DNA of 60,197 nt from Asterionellopsis glacialis (taxonomy: Eukaryota > Bacillariophyta > Plagiogrammaphyceae > Rhaphoneidales > Asterionellopsidaceae). The notes beneath the pieces are model-generated. The model ran no database searches. It saw only the letters and a list, made by a program, of their open reading frames with translations, and was not told the origin of the DNA. The position numbers and the translations under genes are program-made. Within the stretch, counting starts at the first letter, position 1. Each line of letters starts with the position of its first letter. Positions 44,601-55,812 of the stretch are shown here, one piece after another. The stretch covers positions 1-60,197 of the forward strand of contig WKLE02006678.1 in the NCBI GenBank assembly GCA_014885115.2, in the 5' to 3' direction.

Positions 44601-45204
44601 CGACGATGAAGAGGGAGGTGACAGTGGTGGTGGTGGTGGTGGAGGTCGGGGTCAAGCTGCTGAAAAGTCCGACTCATCCCCTAAGGCAGTCTTTGAAGAG
44701 TGCGATCGTTTGTACCAATTAATGAGGGAAGCTGAGAGGGAATGTTTCGAGCTACAAAGAAGAATCAATGCATGGAAACATCTCGAACATGATACGCTTG
44801 CAGCCGTCGGGTCTTTGAGACCTACTGGTTCTCCTTTTTTACCTTCACAATGTTCGGTATGTGGTGGTTCCGCTGTACTGCACCTTCTCCTCCTTGCAAT
44901 GGAAATTGTCCGGGTCGGTATGAAGGAGGCTGATGCTGCTATCACGAAGGACTTTGTCAGAGCTCTTTTCGTCGAACCTGTCGATATGGAGAGCGAACTA
45001 CTTGATCTGAAGCGGCTGGCATTGGCCACACTGGCGACAAAGTCAGAGCGTGGAAGTAAGCTAGTTTTAGCAGAGCTTCGAGCGAGGTTGCATGCAACCC
45101 GAGATGTAGCGAGTGCCGAAATATTGGGCAAAATCTTGCAGATAGATTTTGACAATGTTGACGAGTATGTCAATCTAGCCATGGAAACAATGGAACACAT
45201 TTAA
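29612..45204 (+). CDS. UBR4 (N-terminal half): UBR4/BIG-type ubiquitin ligase, N-terminal and middle part with UBR box, six exons
   Basis: Predicted exons: 29612-29649, 29900-32989, 33087-38948, 39028-40409, 40485-43793, 43892-45204; all borders are GT..AG and the joined frame is 4997 aa. Exon 1 is the least certain. Order of parts: long helical-repeat scaffold; UBR-box zinc finger at about 2251-2316 (EQHWYNCYSCG, CSLCARVCHKGHE, FFCDCGA), the site that reads N-degrons; WD-like region at about 2490-2930 (LVVWGSS, VKLFDV); ZZ finger at about 3441-3481 (YQCDSCSLFP, DLCKQCY), split by intron 4; GRF finger at about 3727-3772 (NRRFYVCG, CRYFKWAD); zinc ribbon at about 4522-4577 (CPRCTR, GVCGHCGE, CRKCRHINYD, FLCVECGYC), split by intron 5; and a C-terminal helical block with QCSVCGG. 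It stops before the hemi-RING, which is encoded at 10369-16971. Confidence 0.9.
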
Positions 45205-46057
45205 AATATTATGTATATTAGAAATTAGTGCGTATTTGAAGTACCTAACTATAAAATCAGTACGATTTGAGTGAACGTTAGCTTTTCAATATAAGATGAC
45301 ATGATTTGTAGGTAGTCCTGTGTTCAGTAGAATGTGAAGTTTCTGGGTGGCATAAATCACAACCAAAAAGCAGCAGTTGGTTTGTTCAACCCCTTTCTAG
45401 GGCTACATTATGTCCTGCGGCAAAGTATGAGGAATGTGTAGAGACTGTCAAGGGTAGTCTCTAGATGTATTCAATCATAGGGTGCGGGGATAATATAAGA
45501 AACGAAAACTTCACAACGGTGCAAGCAACTTTAGAAAACTACAGATATCCCTACCTGCTACCGATATCTCTTGTGGTTCTCCTTTCTCTCCTTTTCGTTT
45601 TTTAATCGTACAGCAGCGTAGTTCTGTCCTAAAGCTACGTATCGACACACACCCCAGCGTTCGATAGTTCCAACTCTATCCCTTCGGCCAAGATGAGCAA
45701 ATTGCGCTGCGACCATTGGCAAGGAGCGGAAGGTGCAGAATTTCGTTTTTCAGTTCTTGGCGGCCAAACTGCATAATTCTTTTTTTCAAGTCGTCCCGGT
45801 AAGTTACGTTAGGATCTTGGGCATTTATTTCAGTCCCGCCCTGTACCGGTATTACTCGTATGGGTAACCGTCGTCAACTGAGCGGTATTCATAGCGATTT
45901 CAAGAGCTGTCTCTAGAGTAGAGAGCGGCCCTACCGGTTTCTCTAACTTCTCGAGGACTGAACGAATCGCGGTTGTTTGATGGAGTTTCGTTTCTTTTCG
46001 TTTCCTTGTACAAATCATTCAATCGTTCCTTGACGATAAAAATCTTAGAGTACGGCA
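45205..46057. promoter_or_regulatory. Intergenic region with inverted repeats upstream of the WASHC3-like repeat gene
   Basis: No gene is seen. Arms AGAGACT (45440-45446) and AGTCTCT (45456-45462) form a dyad, and TCTCTAGAGTAGAGAG lies at 45910-45925, about 135 bp before the next ATG. Both belong to the recurrent motif class. A TC-rich stretch lies at 45575-45600. Confidence 0.4.
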
Positions 46058-49000
46058 ATGTCTTCAAAGTCGCCAGGCACAAAAATGACACCATTTACAG
46101 CTTCTCGACCTCGACAGAATTCTGACGGTGATTTGAAACCAATTACACCAAAGCATCAACCAAGTAGATTCCCTGCACCAGGGTCATCATCTTTAAACAG
46201 AGATGAAATTGTATTTGCACCGTTCAAGGCGGGAACGCCATCAAAGTCTCATGGTCAAACAACACACGGCACACCATCCGGCAATAAGAAAGCTGCAAAG
46301 TCGTCTCACAGTAAAAAGGATGACATGGATGAAATCATGTTCAATCCTGCATCTTTGAGTACTACAAAAGGAACATTGAAAGAAAAAAAGGGAGGAAAAT
46401 ATGAAATAAATCCTCCTTCATTGACGCAAGAAACCACAATCGTGTTTGATCCAACAGCAGCTAGAGTGCAACACCAAAAAAAGAAGCAGCAGCAGCAGCA
46501 GGCACCTCAACTCAAACAAGATACAACAATTTATTTTGATCCGAAAAGTCATCCTGCACAATTAAAACCACAAACAACAATCCTTTTTGATCCCAACAAT
46601 TATCGTTCAAAGACAAAAAAAGAACGTCCAAAACTTGATCCTCAAACAACCATAGTTTTTGATCCCAACAGCAGAAACAAAGGAGGAAGACAAGCAGGTC
46701 AAATCGCAACACCAGCAGGAGCAAGTATTCCCAACAAGGGTGTCGGACCAACCAAGAGTGGTAGAAATAAATTTGTTCAATCTACACAAGTTGATGATAA
46801 ATTACGTGGTCCGCCAGATATTGATTTTGTTGCACAACAACAACCTCCTTATAGTGGAGATTACCTGCCACAAGAGACGGACGGTGTACCAACACAAATT
46901 ATTGGTGATGTTAATCCTGTACCTTTAGAAGAACAAATTACAGAATGTACCTTTGCTACATTTACTGGGAATAATAATCCGGATGATGAATATCCTAATC
47001 ATGGAGATGGTGGTTTGTTAGGTGATTCCCATGACGAACATCTATTGCCATCACCACCACCACAACCCCCAATAAGCACAACAAAATTACTATTTCAACC
47101 AAATGAAGCAACTATTGAAGAAGATGAAGATGAAGATGTAGTAACTGCTGCTTCTTCGGTGAAAAAGAAACAAACAGCACCAGTCACCAGCACTACTACT
47201 TTTACTCCATTGGTAGATACAATCAAGTCCAATGGTAACGAAAATAACAATGGCGACTATCATCCTCATGATCATCGGAGACTCCATGCAGATTATTCTA
47301 CACGACGACATGAAAATCAAACGGCTGTAGGATCAACTATACCACTCACACCTGCTGTTGCTAATGGTACTAAGCCTCCACTGAAACAAGACAGGGAAGA
47401 AGACCAACAGCAACTGCAAGAGAAAGATGAATTTAGTGATATTCCTAAAGGCTACTTTGAACCAAGTTTGCTTCAATCATCGGCACGCCCTTCAGCCACA
47501 CCAGCTGATATACCACATGCTGCTGTTACTACTGATGAAGATGAATATGAAAAGGTAAAGTATGCAATTGTCAGTTGTTCAATTGTTCATGTGTGGTTCT
47601 TGTTTTTGAATTCTCGGGTTTAGACTTCTCGTTTTCATGATATAAATCAATCTTACATGATCTGTATTGTTTTTGTTTTTGTTTTTTTCTCCCTGCACAT
47701 GTACTATCATAGTTTTTCAAAATGCTTGATGTAGGTGTTCCTATGCGGTTAGTAAAACAAAGAATGGAATCAGAAGGTTATGATCGTACATATCTTGATA
47801 ACTTTAAATATCGACGTGTGAAATGGAAACAAGATTTGGTTGTTCGAAGGGATGACATTTGGGATGGTGAACATGCCAAGGTAAGTATTCACGTGTATAT
47901 CTCTCCACGCTCATGTTTGAATAGATTTACTTGGTCATGGTTGGTGCTCTAACTTTGAATCCTGTGTTTTGTTTGGCTACCTTGTTGTATTCATGTTTTC
48001 ATATATCTATATCTATCTATATAGTATTACAAAATGTTAAGTGTTGGTGTCCCTTTAGAGGGTGTCAAACGTCAAATGATATTTGATGGTGAACCACCTT
48101 CGTCTCTTGACTTGGAAAAGTATAAGAATGCCAAGAAAAGAGCAATAGCTGCGACTAGGAATGATAATAGTGAAAGTATCAATGACGAACGATATACAGA
48201 GGTGAGTCCCCTATTGTGCATCGAACATTGTCACTACAAGTGTACTCGTACGTCATTGTGAGCTAATTCCAATGTGTGTTTGTTGTTGCGTGTTTAAACT
48301 ACAATCAGTACTTTAATCTGCTGAGTGTCGGATTAGCATTGAAGGACGTTAAGCAGCATATGAAGGAAGATGGATTAGAACCAGATATACTTGACGATTA
48401 TCAATACAAACGAATCAGAGATGATGATGATAAGAGTGGTGCTGGTAACTTTCCAAATACTTTTAGCACTGAACATCAACTTTTTTCGGACGTGCAAGGG
48501 GGGGTAGGAGAAAGCCTGAAACAAGGAGACGAAGAAGTGGAAGAAAGTGAATACTCAAAGGTACGTCGACTTTTCAACAACGCATAATTTCTGCATGTTT
48601 GTATTAAAACACCTGAAAGAAATTCTCAATGTATTATTTTTGCTTTCTTTCAATATAAATGTTTTTAGTATTTCAAATTGATCAAGGTTGGTATTCCTTT
48701 GCATACTGTTAAAGCTACTCTACAGCAAGATGGGCTTGATCCTACAATTCTTGACACGTATGCCATGAACCAATCTAGATCAGCAAATACTTCATCATTA
48801 GATGTTGATAAACCTAGTGCAACATTAAAAGTGGAGGAAAACCCTCCCCGATTCAAGCCATTCGCAGATATACCTGATGGAATTCCCTCTTCAGCAAAGT
48901 ATGAAGCAGGGGCTTCCCTTCCAACTGCAGATACCCATACTGAGATTCATGAAGATCAATATGAAAAGGTACGTGCATTACAAAAAAAATGAAAGGACCG

Positions 49001-50046
49001 CATATAGAATTCCATTGTTGCTCTGAGTGGCGCACTAAATTTTCACGTTTCTTGCTTTCTTGGGGAATACGTTGAATCAAACAGTATTTCAAAATGCTGG
49101 GAGCTGGTGTTCAATTGCGAGCTGTGCGAAATAGAATGGAACATGAGGGATTTGACCCAAACGATTTAGACAATTTCCAATACGAACGGGTGAGGTGGAA
49201 GCAAAGCATTTTGTACCAGCCTACAAGGGAGGAAGAGGAAATTTCAAGAGGAGAACATGCCAAGGTATGTAAATTGGATAAATCTCTATTGAACACGCGC
49301 ACGGCATATCCCTCGCCACTAAATGCAATGTATTCACCATAAAACCTTTTTTCTTTGGCTTCTCAGTATTACAAAATGCTTAGTGCAGGTGTGCCTTTGG
49401 CGGCTGTTCAACAGAGACTGGAGCTAGAAGGCTGGGACCCGTATGTACTCGATTTAGATTTATATAATAAAGCAAAGGCAAGAGAGAGAGCTGGTGCTAG
49501 GGCAGATTATGAAGGAGGCGGGAAAGATCTGGAGTATTCCAAGGTGAGTTAAAATTGTGTCAGCGGACTTGAAACAGATCGAAAGCTCTTTATCGACTTA
49601 AATCTTATGCTTTGTTTGCAGTACTTCCAACTTTTGAGTAATGGAGTCATCTTAAGAGATGTTAAAAAGAAGATGGAGCAGGATGGAGCGGATCCTGAGA
49701 TTCTCGAGATGTACCAGTACAAGAGAATACACATATCAGAGGAAGATATGGTTTTGCGGGGAGAGCATGCTAAGGTAAGAACAGTTCGAATGCCTTATGT
49801 AAAGCCTACTACATGAAATGAATTACTTTTTTCGAAAAAAAACTCATATGCAACTTCGTGAAAAATATTCTTCAGTATTTTCAAATGCTTGATGCAGGCG
49901 TGCCCGTAGGAGCTGTTTATCAGAGAATGAAGATCAATGGATTGGATCCATCAGAACTTGATGTAGACTTGTACGAGAGGGTGAAGGCAAAAGGAAATGT
50001 TAAAACGTTATTAAACGACCCGCTTCCTTCGTTACAGGAGACGTAA
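46058..50046 (+). CDS. Repeat protein with eight WASHC3/CCDC53-like motifs, one per exon
   Basis: Nine exons: 46058-47554, 47713-47880, 48025-48201, 48309-48560, 48669-48968, 49085-49264, 49367-49543, 49622-49774 and 49876-50046, 1024 aa. Every intron is phase 0. Each of exons 2-9 starts exactly at a Y[FY]KML-like sequence (FFKMLDVGVP, YYKMLSVGVP, YFNLLSVGLA, YFKLIKVGIP, YFKMLGAGVQ, YYKMLSAGVP, YFQLLSNGVI, YFQMLDAGVP). It then continues V..[RK]M..[ED]G.[DE]P..L[DE] and usually ends with a spacer finishing EHAK, EYSK or QYEK. This is the helical motif seen once in the WASH-complex subunit CCDC53/WASHC3. Exon 1 is disordered and carries four T-T-I-x-F-D-P units (TTIVFDP, TTIYFDP, TTILFDP, TTIVFDP) plus related DEIVFAP and DEIMFNP. 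Function is unknown; a scaffold for actin or endosome factors is inferred. Confidence 0.82.
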
Positions 50047-50207
50047 GCGAGCACAATTAATTCGAAACAAGTTTTCATGTTAAAGAATAAGATAATTTGG
50101 ATTAACAGTCGCTCGTTTTAAATAGCATACAAAATTATAGTACTGAACCTCAAACGAACTGCTTCTTCAGTTGGAATACATTGATGCTCCTTGGCGCGTG
50201 GAATACT

Positions 50208-50681
50208 TCAAATTCCCTCGCCACCTAGCGACTCAAATTTTGAGGCCCACTTGGCTTGTTCACGCTTCAAGTGGGCCAAAACCTGTTCTCCTCTAGGGTT
50301 CTCGTTCATGTGTTCATCGTGCCATTCTTCAACCCTTCGATACTTCTGCAGGGCAGGTTTATTCTCACTTTTGGTTAAATCTTCTCCATCGGTATATACG
50401 GTATATTCATGTTGAGAAACATCATCGTCGTCACTAGGCTTCATAGAAAAAGAGGCAGGAGGATACAAAAGCCTCTTCGCACTATTTATATCGAAATAGC
50501 TGTAAATCGGTGTCACACCTCTTGGTGTTGCAGTTTTTGTACTCTTACCATCAGCAATGAAAGCTGCATCACCTCTTGCTATAATGACAAATGGAAAACA
50601 CTCACATTTCCAATGGTGCAAGAGAATGGTCGCCAACATTATTTTTTTGCCGCTACATCGGACTGGATGCAATATCGCCAT
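50208..50681 (-). CDS. Small protein of unknown function (157 aa)
   Basis: The ATG is at 50681-50679; the frame is open six codons further but with no ATG. The N-terminus has a short mixed hydrophobic stretch (MLATILLHHW, FPFVII) that could be targeting or a strand-rich core. The C-terminus is charged and helical (YRRVEEWHDEHMNEN, REQAKWASKFESLGG). I do not recognise the family. Coding character is better than for nearby frames, and the gene lies tail-to-tail with the WASHC3-like repeat gene, 161 bp apart. A GTGAGT..TATAG segment of 27 nt near the N-terminus looks like splice signals but is too short to be an intron, so the start and first exon are uncertain. Confidence 0.5.
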   Translation of the reverse strand: MAILHPVRCSGKKIMLATILLHHWKCECFPFVIIARGDAAFIADGKSTKTATPRGVTPIYSYFDINSAKRLLYPPASFSMKPSDDDDVSQHEYTVYTDGEDLTKSENKPALQKYRRVEEWHDEHMNENPRGEQVLAHLKREQAKWASKFESLGGEGI

Positions 50682-52194
50682 TTTTTCGTGGTGCAAACAG
50701 AAGAAAAAAGAAGAACGGAAGGCAAAGAAATCAATCGATCAGATTCAGTATGACACTGGCAGTATGAGCTTGTACCTGGTATTTCTGGGGTTACAGGCAC
50801 ATTATTAATACTTACTAACTAGAGATGTCCTTACCAGGTACAGGTAGGACCTACAGTACATCAACTTTCGTGGCAAATGAATTTGAAAGTACATACCAAC
50901 AATCTACCGGTAAAAGAAACCCATATAAGTACTTGTTTTCAGGACATTTTATCGCGAATTGACTCTTTTTATTGTCTATATTTAAAAATATATCCACTCT
51001 ACGCAGTTGTAAAGAGTGATGTAGTGAAAACCTCGAGTCGAAATCGCATGAGCACAAGAATTTGCGACGATGACGATGAAGATGTGAATAAACAGCAGCA
51101 TATGAGTCAATGAATGTACCTGGTGCATCATGACTTACTTGTTGCCTCTGATTCATTCGAATTTTTATTGCTGTTGCTTGCTATATCCAAATTGCTTCAG
51201 TCACTTTTCCACGAAAACCATGTAAAATTATCGATGCTGGGGAGTGCGTGTAGTTGTGTTTACCTGGGCAAACTATTATGCGGAATATCACGCATTATTT
51301 TATTGCTAAGGAGTGCTAATTTATGACATCATCCAAACACATGTCAAACACACAATTACAAAATGAACTGACTACAGGCTACCTAACAACAATATTTGAT
51401 GGAAGTGAATGATTGATTGTTGTTTTTATAAACTGATTTTCAAGTTTTTATGGTATAAGTCAAGGCATTGTTGTACAATTTGACAATCCACCCCATGTTT
51501 GATTGATTTTCTATAAATTGGTACTAGTGTCAAATAGAAAATTATGCCCACCGACCATTCCTTTGGTAATTACTAGATTTTACAATTGCATCACTTGGAA
51601 TAGGTTGGTTGTTGTTGGTTCTTGGGGAAGAAAAGTGATGCTACCTGTGTTGTTTGTGTTTTAGTGAAATATTTTCAGAGTATTGGAATTGAACAAGACC
51701 ATGGTTGTCAAGTCCTCAAGGCAACTAAGCATGATAGTGCAGAGTCAAAAGAGTAACTGACTTTCAAGGTCTATGAACTGATATGATATAGTTGACAATA
51801 GCATTATGACTGTTTGACAAATCCTAAATGCGCCAAACTAAAAAAAGCAGAACCATCGGCTAAAACAGTTCTAGCAAAGGCAGGCACCAAGAGCAGAGTA
51901 CACCAGGGTCAGAGAGCACACAGTGTATCAAACAATGCAGGCTCTACTTGTTCTTATGATAAGTATTATGAAAAATATTAAGCAAGGAGAAGGAGGAGAA
52001 AACAGAAACTGGGGAGAGCAAAGATTCTAGGATTGAGTCTGAAGCCACCCAGGAGAAAACTCAGAAACAGATGTCATAGTGCGGCTTACAGACTTGGGAC
52101 CTAGTCTGATATCCTGACTATTTTTATGACTATTTGATGATTGTTTCTCTGACCAGTAATGGTAAAAACTTTTACGTTAGTTATATGAATACTT

Positions 52195-52606
52195 GATTCT
52201 TGTGCAAAATGTACCACAAGGTGATTAATATTGTCTTGCTGTGCTTTTTATGTAAAAAAGTAAAAATTAGCAAATTTTAGTAATAAGCAACAAATATATG
52301 TCTACAGTCTGCACCCACCAATAAGCAACAATTCATTGCTCAGTTCCTAAATAAGCAATTCCAAGCTTTAAAAATTGCTCTATTGTTTGTTTGTCATATT
52401 TTAGGGTTGGGATTATTAAAATTTATTAAATAAATTTCATTGTTATCACATGATCACTATGTCATTCAACAAGCAATGCTGCTTATTGCAAACTTGGATT
52501 TTTGGATGAATATAAGCAATTCCAAGCTTGGCAAAATGGTTAGCATTGCTTAGTGGTAGGTATGGACTGTATTCTGATCACCTTGCGGTACATTTAGACA
52601 ATAATC
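52195..52606. mobile_element. Small non-autonomous element (MITE-like), ~412 bp
   Basis: The ends are inverted copies. AAATGTACCACAAGGTGAT (52207-52225) pairs with ATCACCTTGCGGTACATTT (52577-52595), with one mismatch. Outside it GATTCTTGT pairs with ACAATAATC. A second block further in, TACAGTCTGCACCCACCAAT (52303-52322), pairs loosely with the inverse of the 52540s-52570s. The core has a direct repeat, ATAAGCAATTCCAAGCTT, at 52351 and 52512, and no coding frame. Size, AT content and TIRs fit a MITE. Target-site duplications were not identified. Confidence 0.6.
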
Positions 52607-53273
52607 AAACCAATGTGTAACATGCGAGGACATTCCTAATGTGTTTTTAACCCAGAAGATAACTGTTGGATGTTCCTTCTTAAGAGGTTGGGATAGACAA
52701 CAACAAATTTAATTTAATAAAAATCTAGAATTTTTGTGTAGAAAAAAAGTGTGAATTATTGGGAGGGCACACCGGGAAGTATGTGAGCTGTAAACTATGA
52801 CCTTAGGGTTAAACCCAGATGGACTAGGTAGCCCTACCTACGAATTCCCATACCTGGTAACTGGAACTCTAGTCTGGAGGACATTTGAATAAGAAAAGTC
52901 CAATACAGTATGACCAGTGACCAGGAACCCACTCTTCTTCCAGTGATTACCCTTAATAAATAGGGTATCTCTGGCAATCTAGCAATGGAAGAAGAGAAAA
53001 TTACAATCATAATTTTTGTACATTCAGTAAAAATTTGACATAGAATCTATTTGGAAAAAGTTTATGATTGATCATAATTCCCTTCTTCCAGTCACAGATC
53101 ACCAGAGATTATGTTGAAATATCCCATTCATTTTGTACTGCAGATCAAGTTAAATTATCTCAAGTCATCAAAAAAATCTGTTTTGCAAAGCCACAGAATA
53201 GATCACAACAAAAAAATTGATTGCTGCTGGTACTGCAGGACTCTACCTTGTAAGGCTACCTGCAGATATAGCA

Positions 53274-53370
53274 GATATATCAACTATCAAATCTAGTCAA
53301 TTCTAAACATAACCTATTACAAAAAAAATTGACTAGACTGTTTTTTTGTCTACAAATGTAGTTGATATAT
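53274..53370. repeat. Nested fold-back inverted repeat
   Basis: Outer arms ATATATCAACTA (53275-53286) and TAGTTGATATAT (53359-53370) are perfect complements. Inner arms TCTAGTCAATT (53292-53302) and AATTGACTAGA (53327-53337) are also perfect. The unit would fold into a two-step hairpin. It could be a very small fold-back element; no coding content. Confidence 0.7.
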
Positions 53371-54341
53371 TGACTACCTTATCTATGAGCTATTTAAAAA
53401 AAAGTTTGAACAGAGATGGTTCAAAACTGGCTGGTGTGTGCCATGCAAATTTTTGAATTTTGTTCCAGAACATCATGCTGGCAAATTGCCAGTTGGTCAC
53501 GATAACACAATGAGCAACAATTGACAAGAACACTATTGTCTAGGATCATTGTCAATTTTTGAAGTAATAAGATGAGCATAATTAGAAATAATGTTACAAT
53601 ATAACACTGGTGTGCTTCTGGTTGTCCTATTGGTTGTGTTTCTTGTTGTCAAATGCACTTGTTGTTGTCCTGTTGTCATCTGTGTGTTTTGAAGCATCTC
53701 AGAGGGAGAGTGCAGGCAGACATACAAAACAGACAATTTGCTTACAATTGTAAGCAGATCATGTGTTTGGCCAAAGCAACTAGATGTTGATTTCAAATCA
53801 ACTACAGGCCCATCTAGTTGATTTAAGGATTGTCTAGATTTATTAACTATGTCTACAGGTAGTCTAACAGGGTACTAAACGTTCCTATACAATTCAAGTA
53901 ATAGAGCTACAGAGGCATGCCAGGACACCCAAAGCCTGCACAACAATCAAACCTTGCAAACCTTTTGGGACAGAGAAATTTTGATCGACATTGTCACAAT
54001 GATGATCATGTTCCTGGTCAACACAGTCTCCTCTACAAGTGGAAATAGTCCTTCTATTATTAATTTTATGATTGATTGTTGTTTAGCAGTAACTCTTATC
54101 TCATGGTTAGAGATATAAAAAATTAAAATTTATAAGAAAAAACAAATTTCACATTTTCTTGTTATTTTGAAGTAGCTTGCTGAATAGAGAAAAAATACAC
54201 TTATATATTTGTTTTTTGCTAACAACCTATCATCTTCTTACCTTTGTTTGTATTTTAAAATCATAGATAAAAAGATATGGTACCAGGAAATTCTGCACTG
54301 GAGACAAAGAGATGCTGTGGCAGTACTATCACAAATATATC

Positions 54342-54514
54342 TATCATGTGCAGAAATGATGCTAATGGGTTTACGTTTTGGCAAATGAATCTAACCTGAT
54401 AGTGTCATTTTGCTACTATGGAGTTTTACTAGTAAAAATGAATCTAATGTGTTAGAATCATTTTACTAGTGAAATTCGCGTACTACTATTGAATATTTTC
54501 TACTAGTAAGTAAC
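54342..54514 (+). repeat. Left terminal inverted repeat
   Basis: Inverse of 59875-60040. It contains an imperfect internal palindrome around 54422-54475 (GTTTTACTAGTAAAAATGAA with its partner ending TCATTTTACTAGTGAAAT). Differences from the right copy suggest that the element is not recent. Confidence 0.75.
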
Positions 54515-54700
54515 ATGTACATTTCTTCCACCGAGAGAGCTGTTTTTACAAAATTAGGAATAAAGTTAGGTAAAAAATCAAAAATACTTAAGGAATATCA
54601 AATGTAAACTTCTTTTTAATGGTCAGGACAGTACTTTTCCCGTCACAATACTATTCTTTTCTTCTCTCTTTTTGTACAAAAATTGAATGAAAATCAACCA

Positions 54701-55812
54701 ATGATGCTGCCATTGGAACTAAACAAAGATGGTGAAAGCTTCCATGACAATGAAGACATGGAAGCAGAAACTACTAATGAATTTGATCAACCATCCTCTG
54801 ACAGACAAGGGGGTGTTTGTTGGATTTTGAAAGAGGAAGAAGACGAGCTTTTATGGTCATATGTGAATCTAGACCTTCCAATAGTTTTGGATAGGATTGA
54901 TGATGAGGGTTAACATGATATAATCTCTCTTCATTTTGATAAAGGACAAACCATCCTTTGGAATCATGCAAAAGAAGAGATAAAAGTTGCTAGAGAAAAA
55001 CTTGGTCCAAGCCCTAACATTGACAAAGTCTTTGAAAAGATTTTTGGCAAGTTGAGTGCTGTCTTTTAAATTTTTGAAAAGGATCTTGACATGAACTATG
55101 AAACATTTTGCAGATTCATTGTAACACTTCTGCTATCCAGCCAATACAAAGTTGCATATGGCAATCTTAAGACAGATGACTGTGTCTCTACCAATGCTGC
55201 TGAATCTGGAAACAAATTGCAAGCTGTGGCAAATCAAGAAATCAAAAGTATTTTGGATAAAGATGGAGGATGCTTTTAACCAAGACATGAAATACTTGTT
55301 TGTCTCAGATTTGGATTCATTTTTTTTTTAATTTACATTTGATGATGACAAACTGCACTATAATTGGGGAAGGAACACCATGAGCAAAGGTTTCAAAAAA
55401 GTGTATCACACCAGAGACAACAGACACAGATTTACAATTCACACCACAGCATTCACAGCAACAGGAGTGCCAATCCAAATAGCATTGTCAATCATGTTTT
55501 GAAAGGTCAGCAAGATCTGTGTTTGGTCAGGAAAGTGGTGGCAAATTGCTGGACTTAGCAAACACTTTATTTATAGCAGACCAGGGTTATTGGAATATGA
55601 ACATTCTATACAACTTTGTACTGCAAGCTGGTGGTGTTGTTCATGGGACCATAAAAAGATGTGCATGGTTCCCATACACATATGATCATAAAGAAGGTGA
55701 TGCTGACAAAAACAAGCCAAGAATCATAGACTCAAATGGTTTTAAGTCAGCATACCACAAGAAGTTGAAGTACAAAGTAAAATATGCAAATGTTCCAATG
55801 GTAGCTTTGTAA
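54701..55812 (+). pseudogene. DDE-type transposase remnant
   Basis: From the ATG at 54701 a frame runs to about 55345 with several in-frame TAA stops (54911, about 55070, about 55277); pieces include ELLWSYVNLDLPIVLD and DMNYETFCRFIVTLLLSSQY. The frame then carries TFDDDKLHYNWG and HTTAFTATGVPIQIAL. A shift near 55495 leads to GKLLDLANTLFIADQGYW, GGVVHGTIKRCAWFPYTYD and GFKSAYHKKLKY, ending at TAA 55812. The FDDD, ADQGY and GTIKR landmarks in that order fit a DDE transposase related to piggyBac-like enzymes; the exact superfamily is not certain. At least three stops and one frameshift make it inactive. Confidence 0.65.

Larger units (their letters stand above)
50682..54341. other. AT-rich repeat-bearing region without recognised genes
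   Basis: Apart from the small TIR element (52195-52606) and a fold-back (53274-53370), no gene is supported. TACCTGGTA-type palindromes occur at about 50774, 50832, 51117, 52851 and 54279. Frames here are short and biased to Leu, Ser and Lys, as expected from AT-rich DNA. A further small inverted repeat (ATTGACAA near 53519, TTGTCAAT near 53550) is visible. Confidence 0.5.

Noticed and set aside
10369..45204. UBR4 split as an assembly mis-join or inversion
   Set aside because: Not fully excluded because an N gap (24458-24737) lies between the halves. However, both halves end in ordinary intergenic sequence with their own start or stop rather than in mid-exon, so true fission is preferred.
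50570..50600. 27-nt GTGAGT..TATAG intron in the 157-aa gene
   Set aside because: Far shorter than other introns in this window (75 bp or more), and the unspliced frame is open.
54683..55345. Alternative genetic code (TAA read as Gln) in the transposon ORF
   Set aside because: In-frame TAA codons would fit, but TGA stops and frameshifts also interrupt the same element, and host genes use TAA as stop. Decay is the simpler reading.
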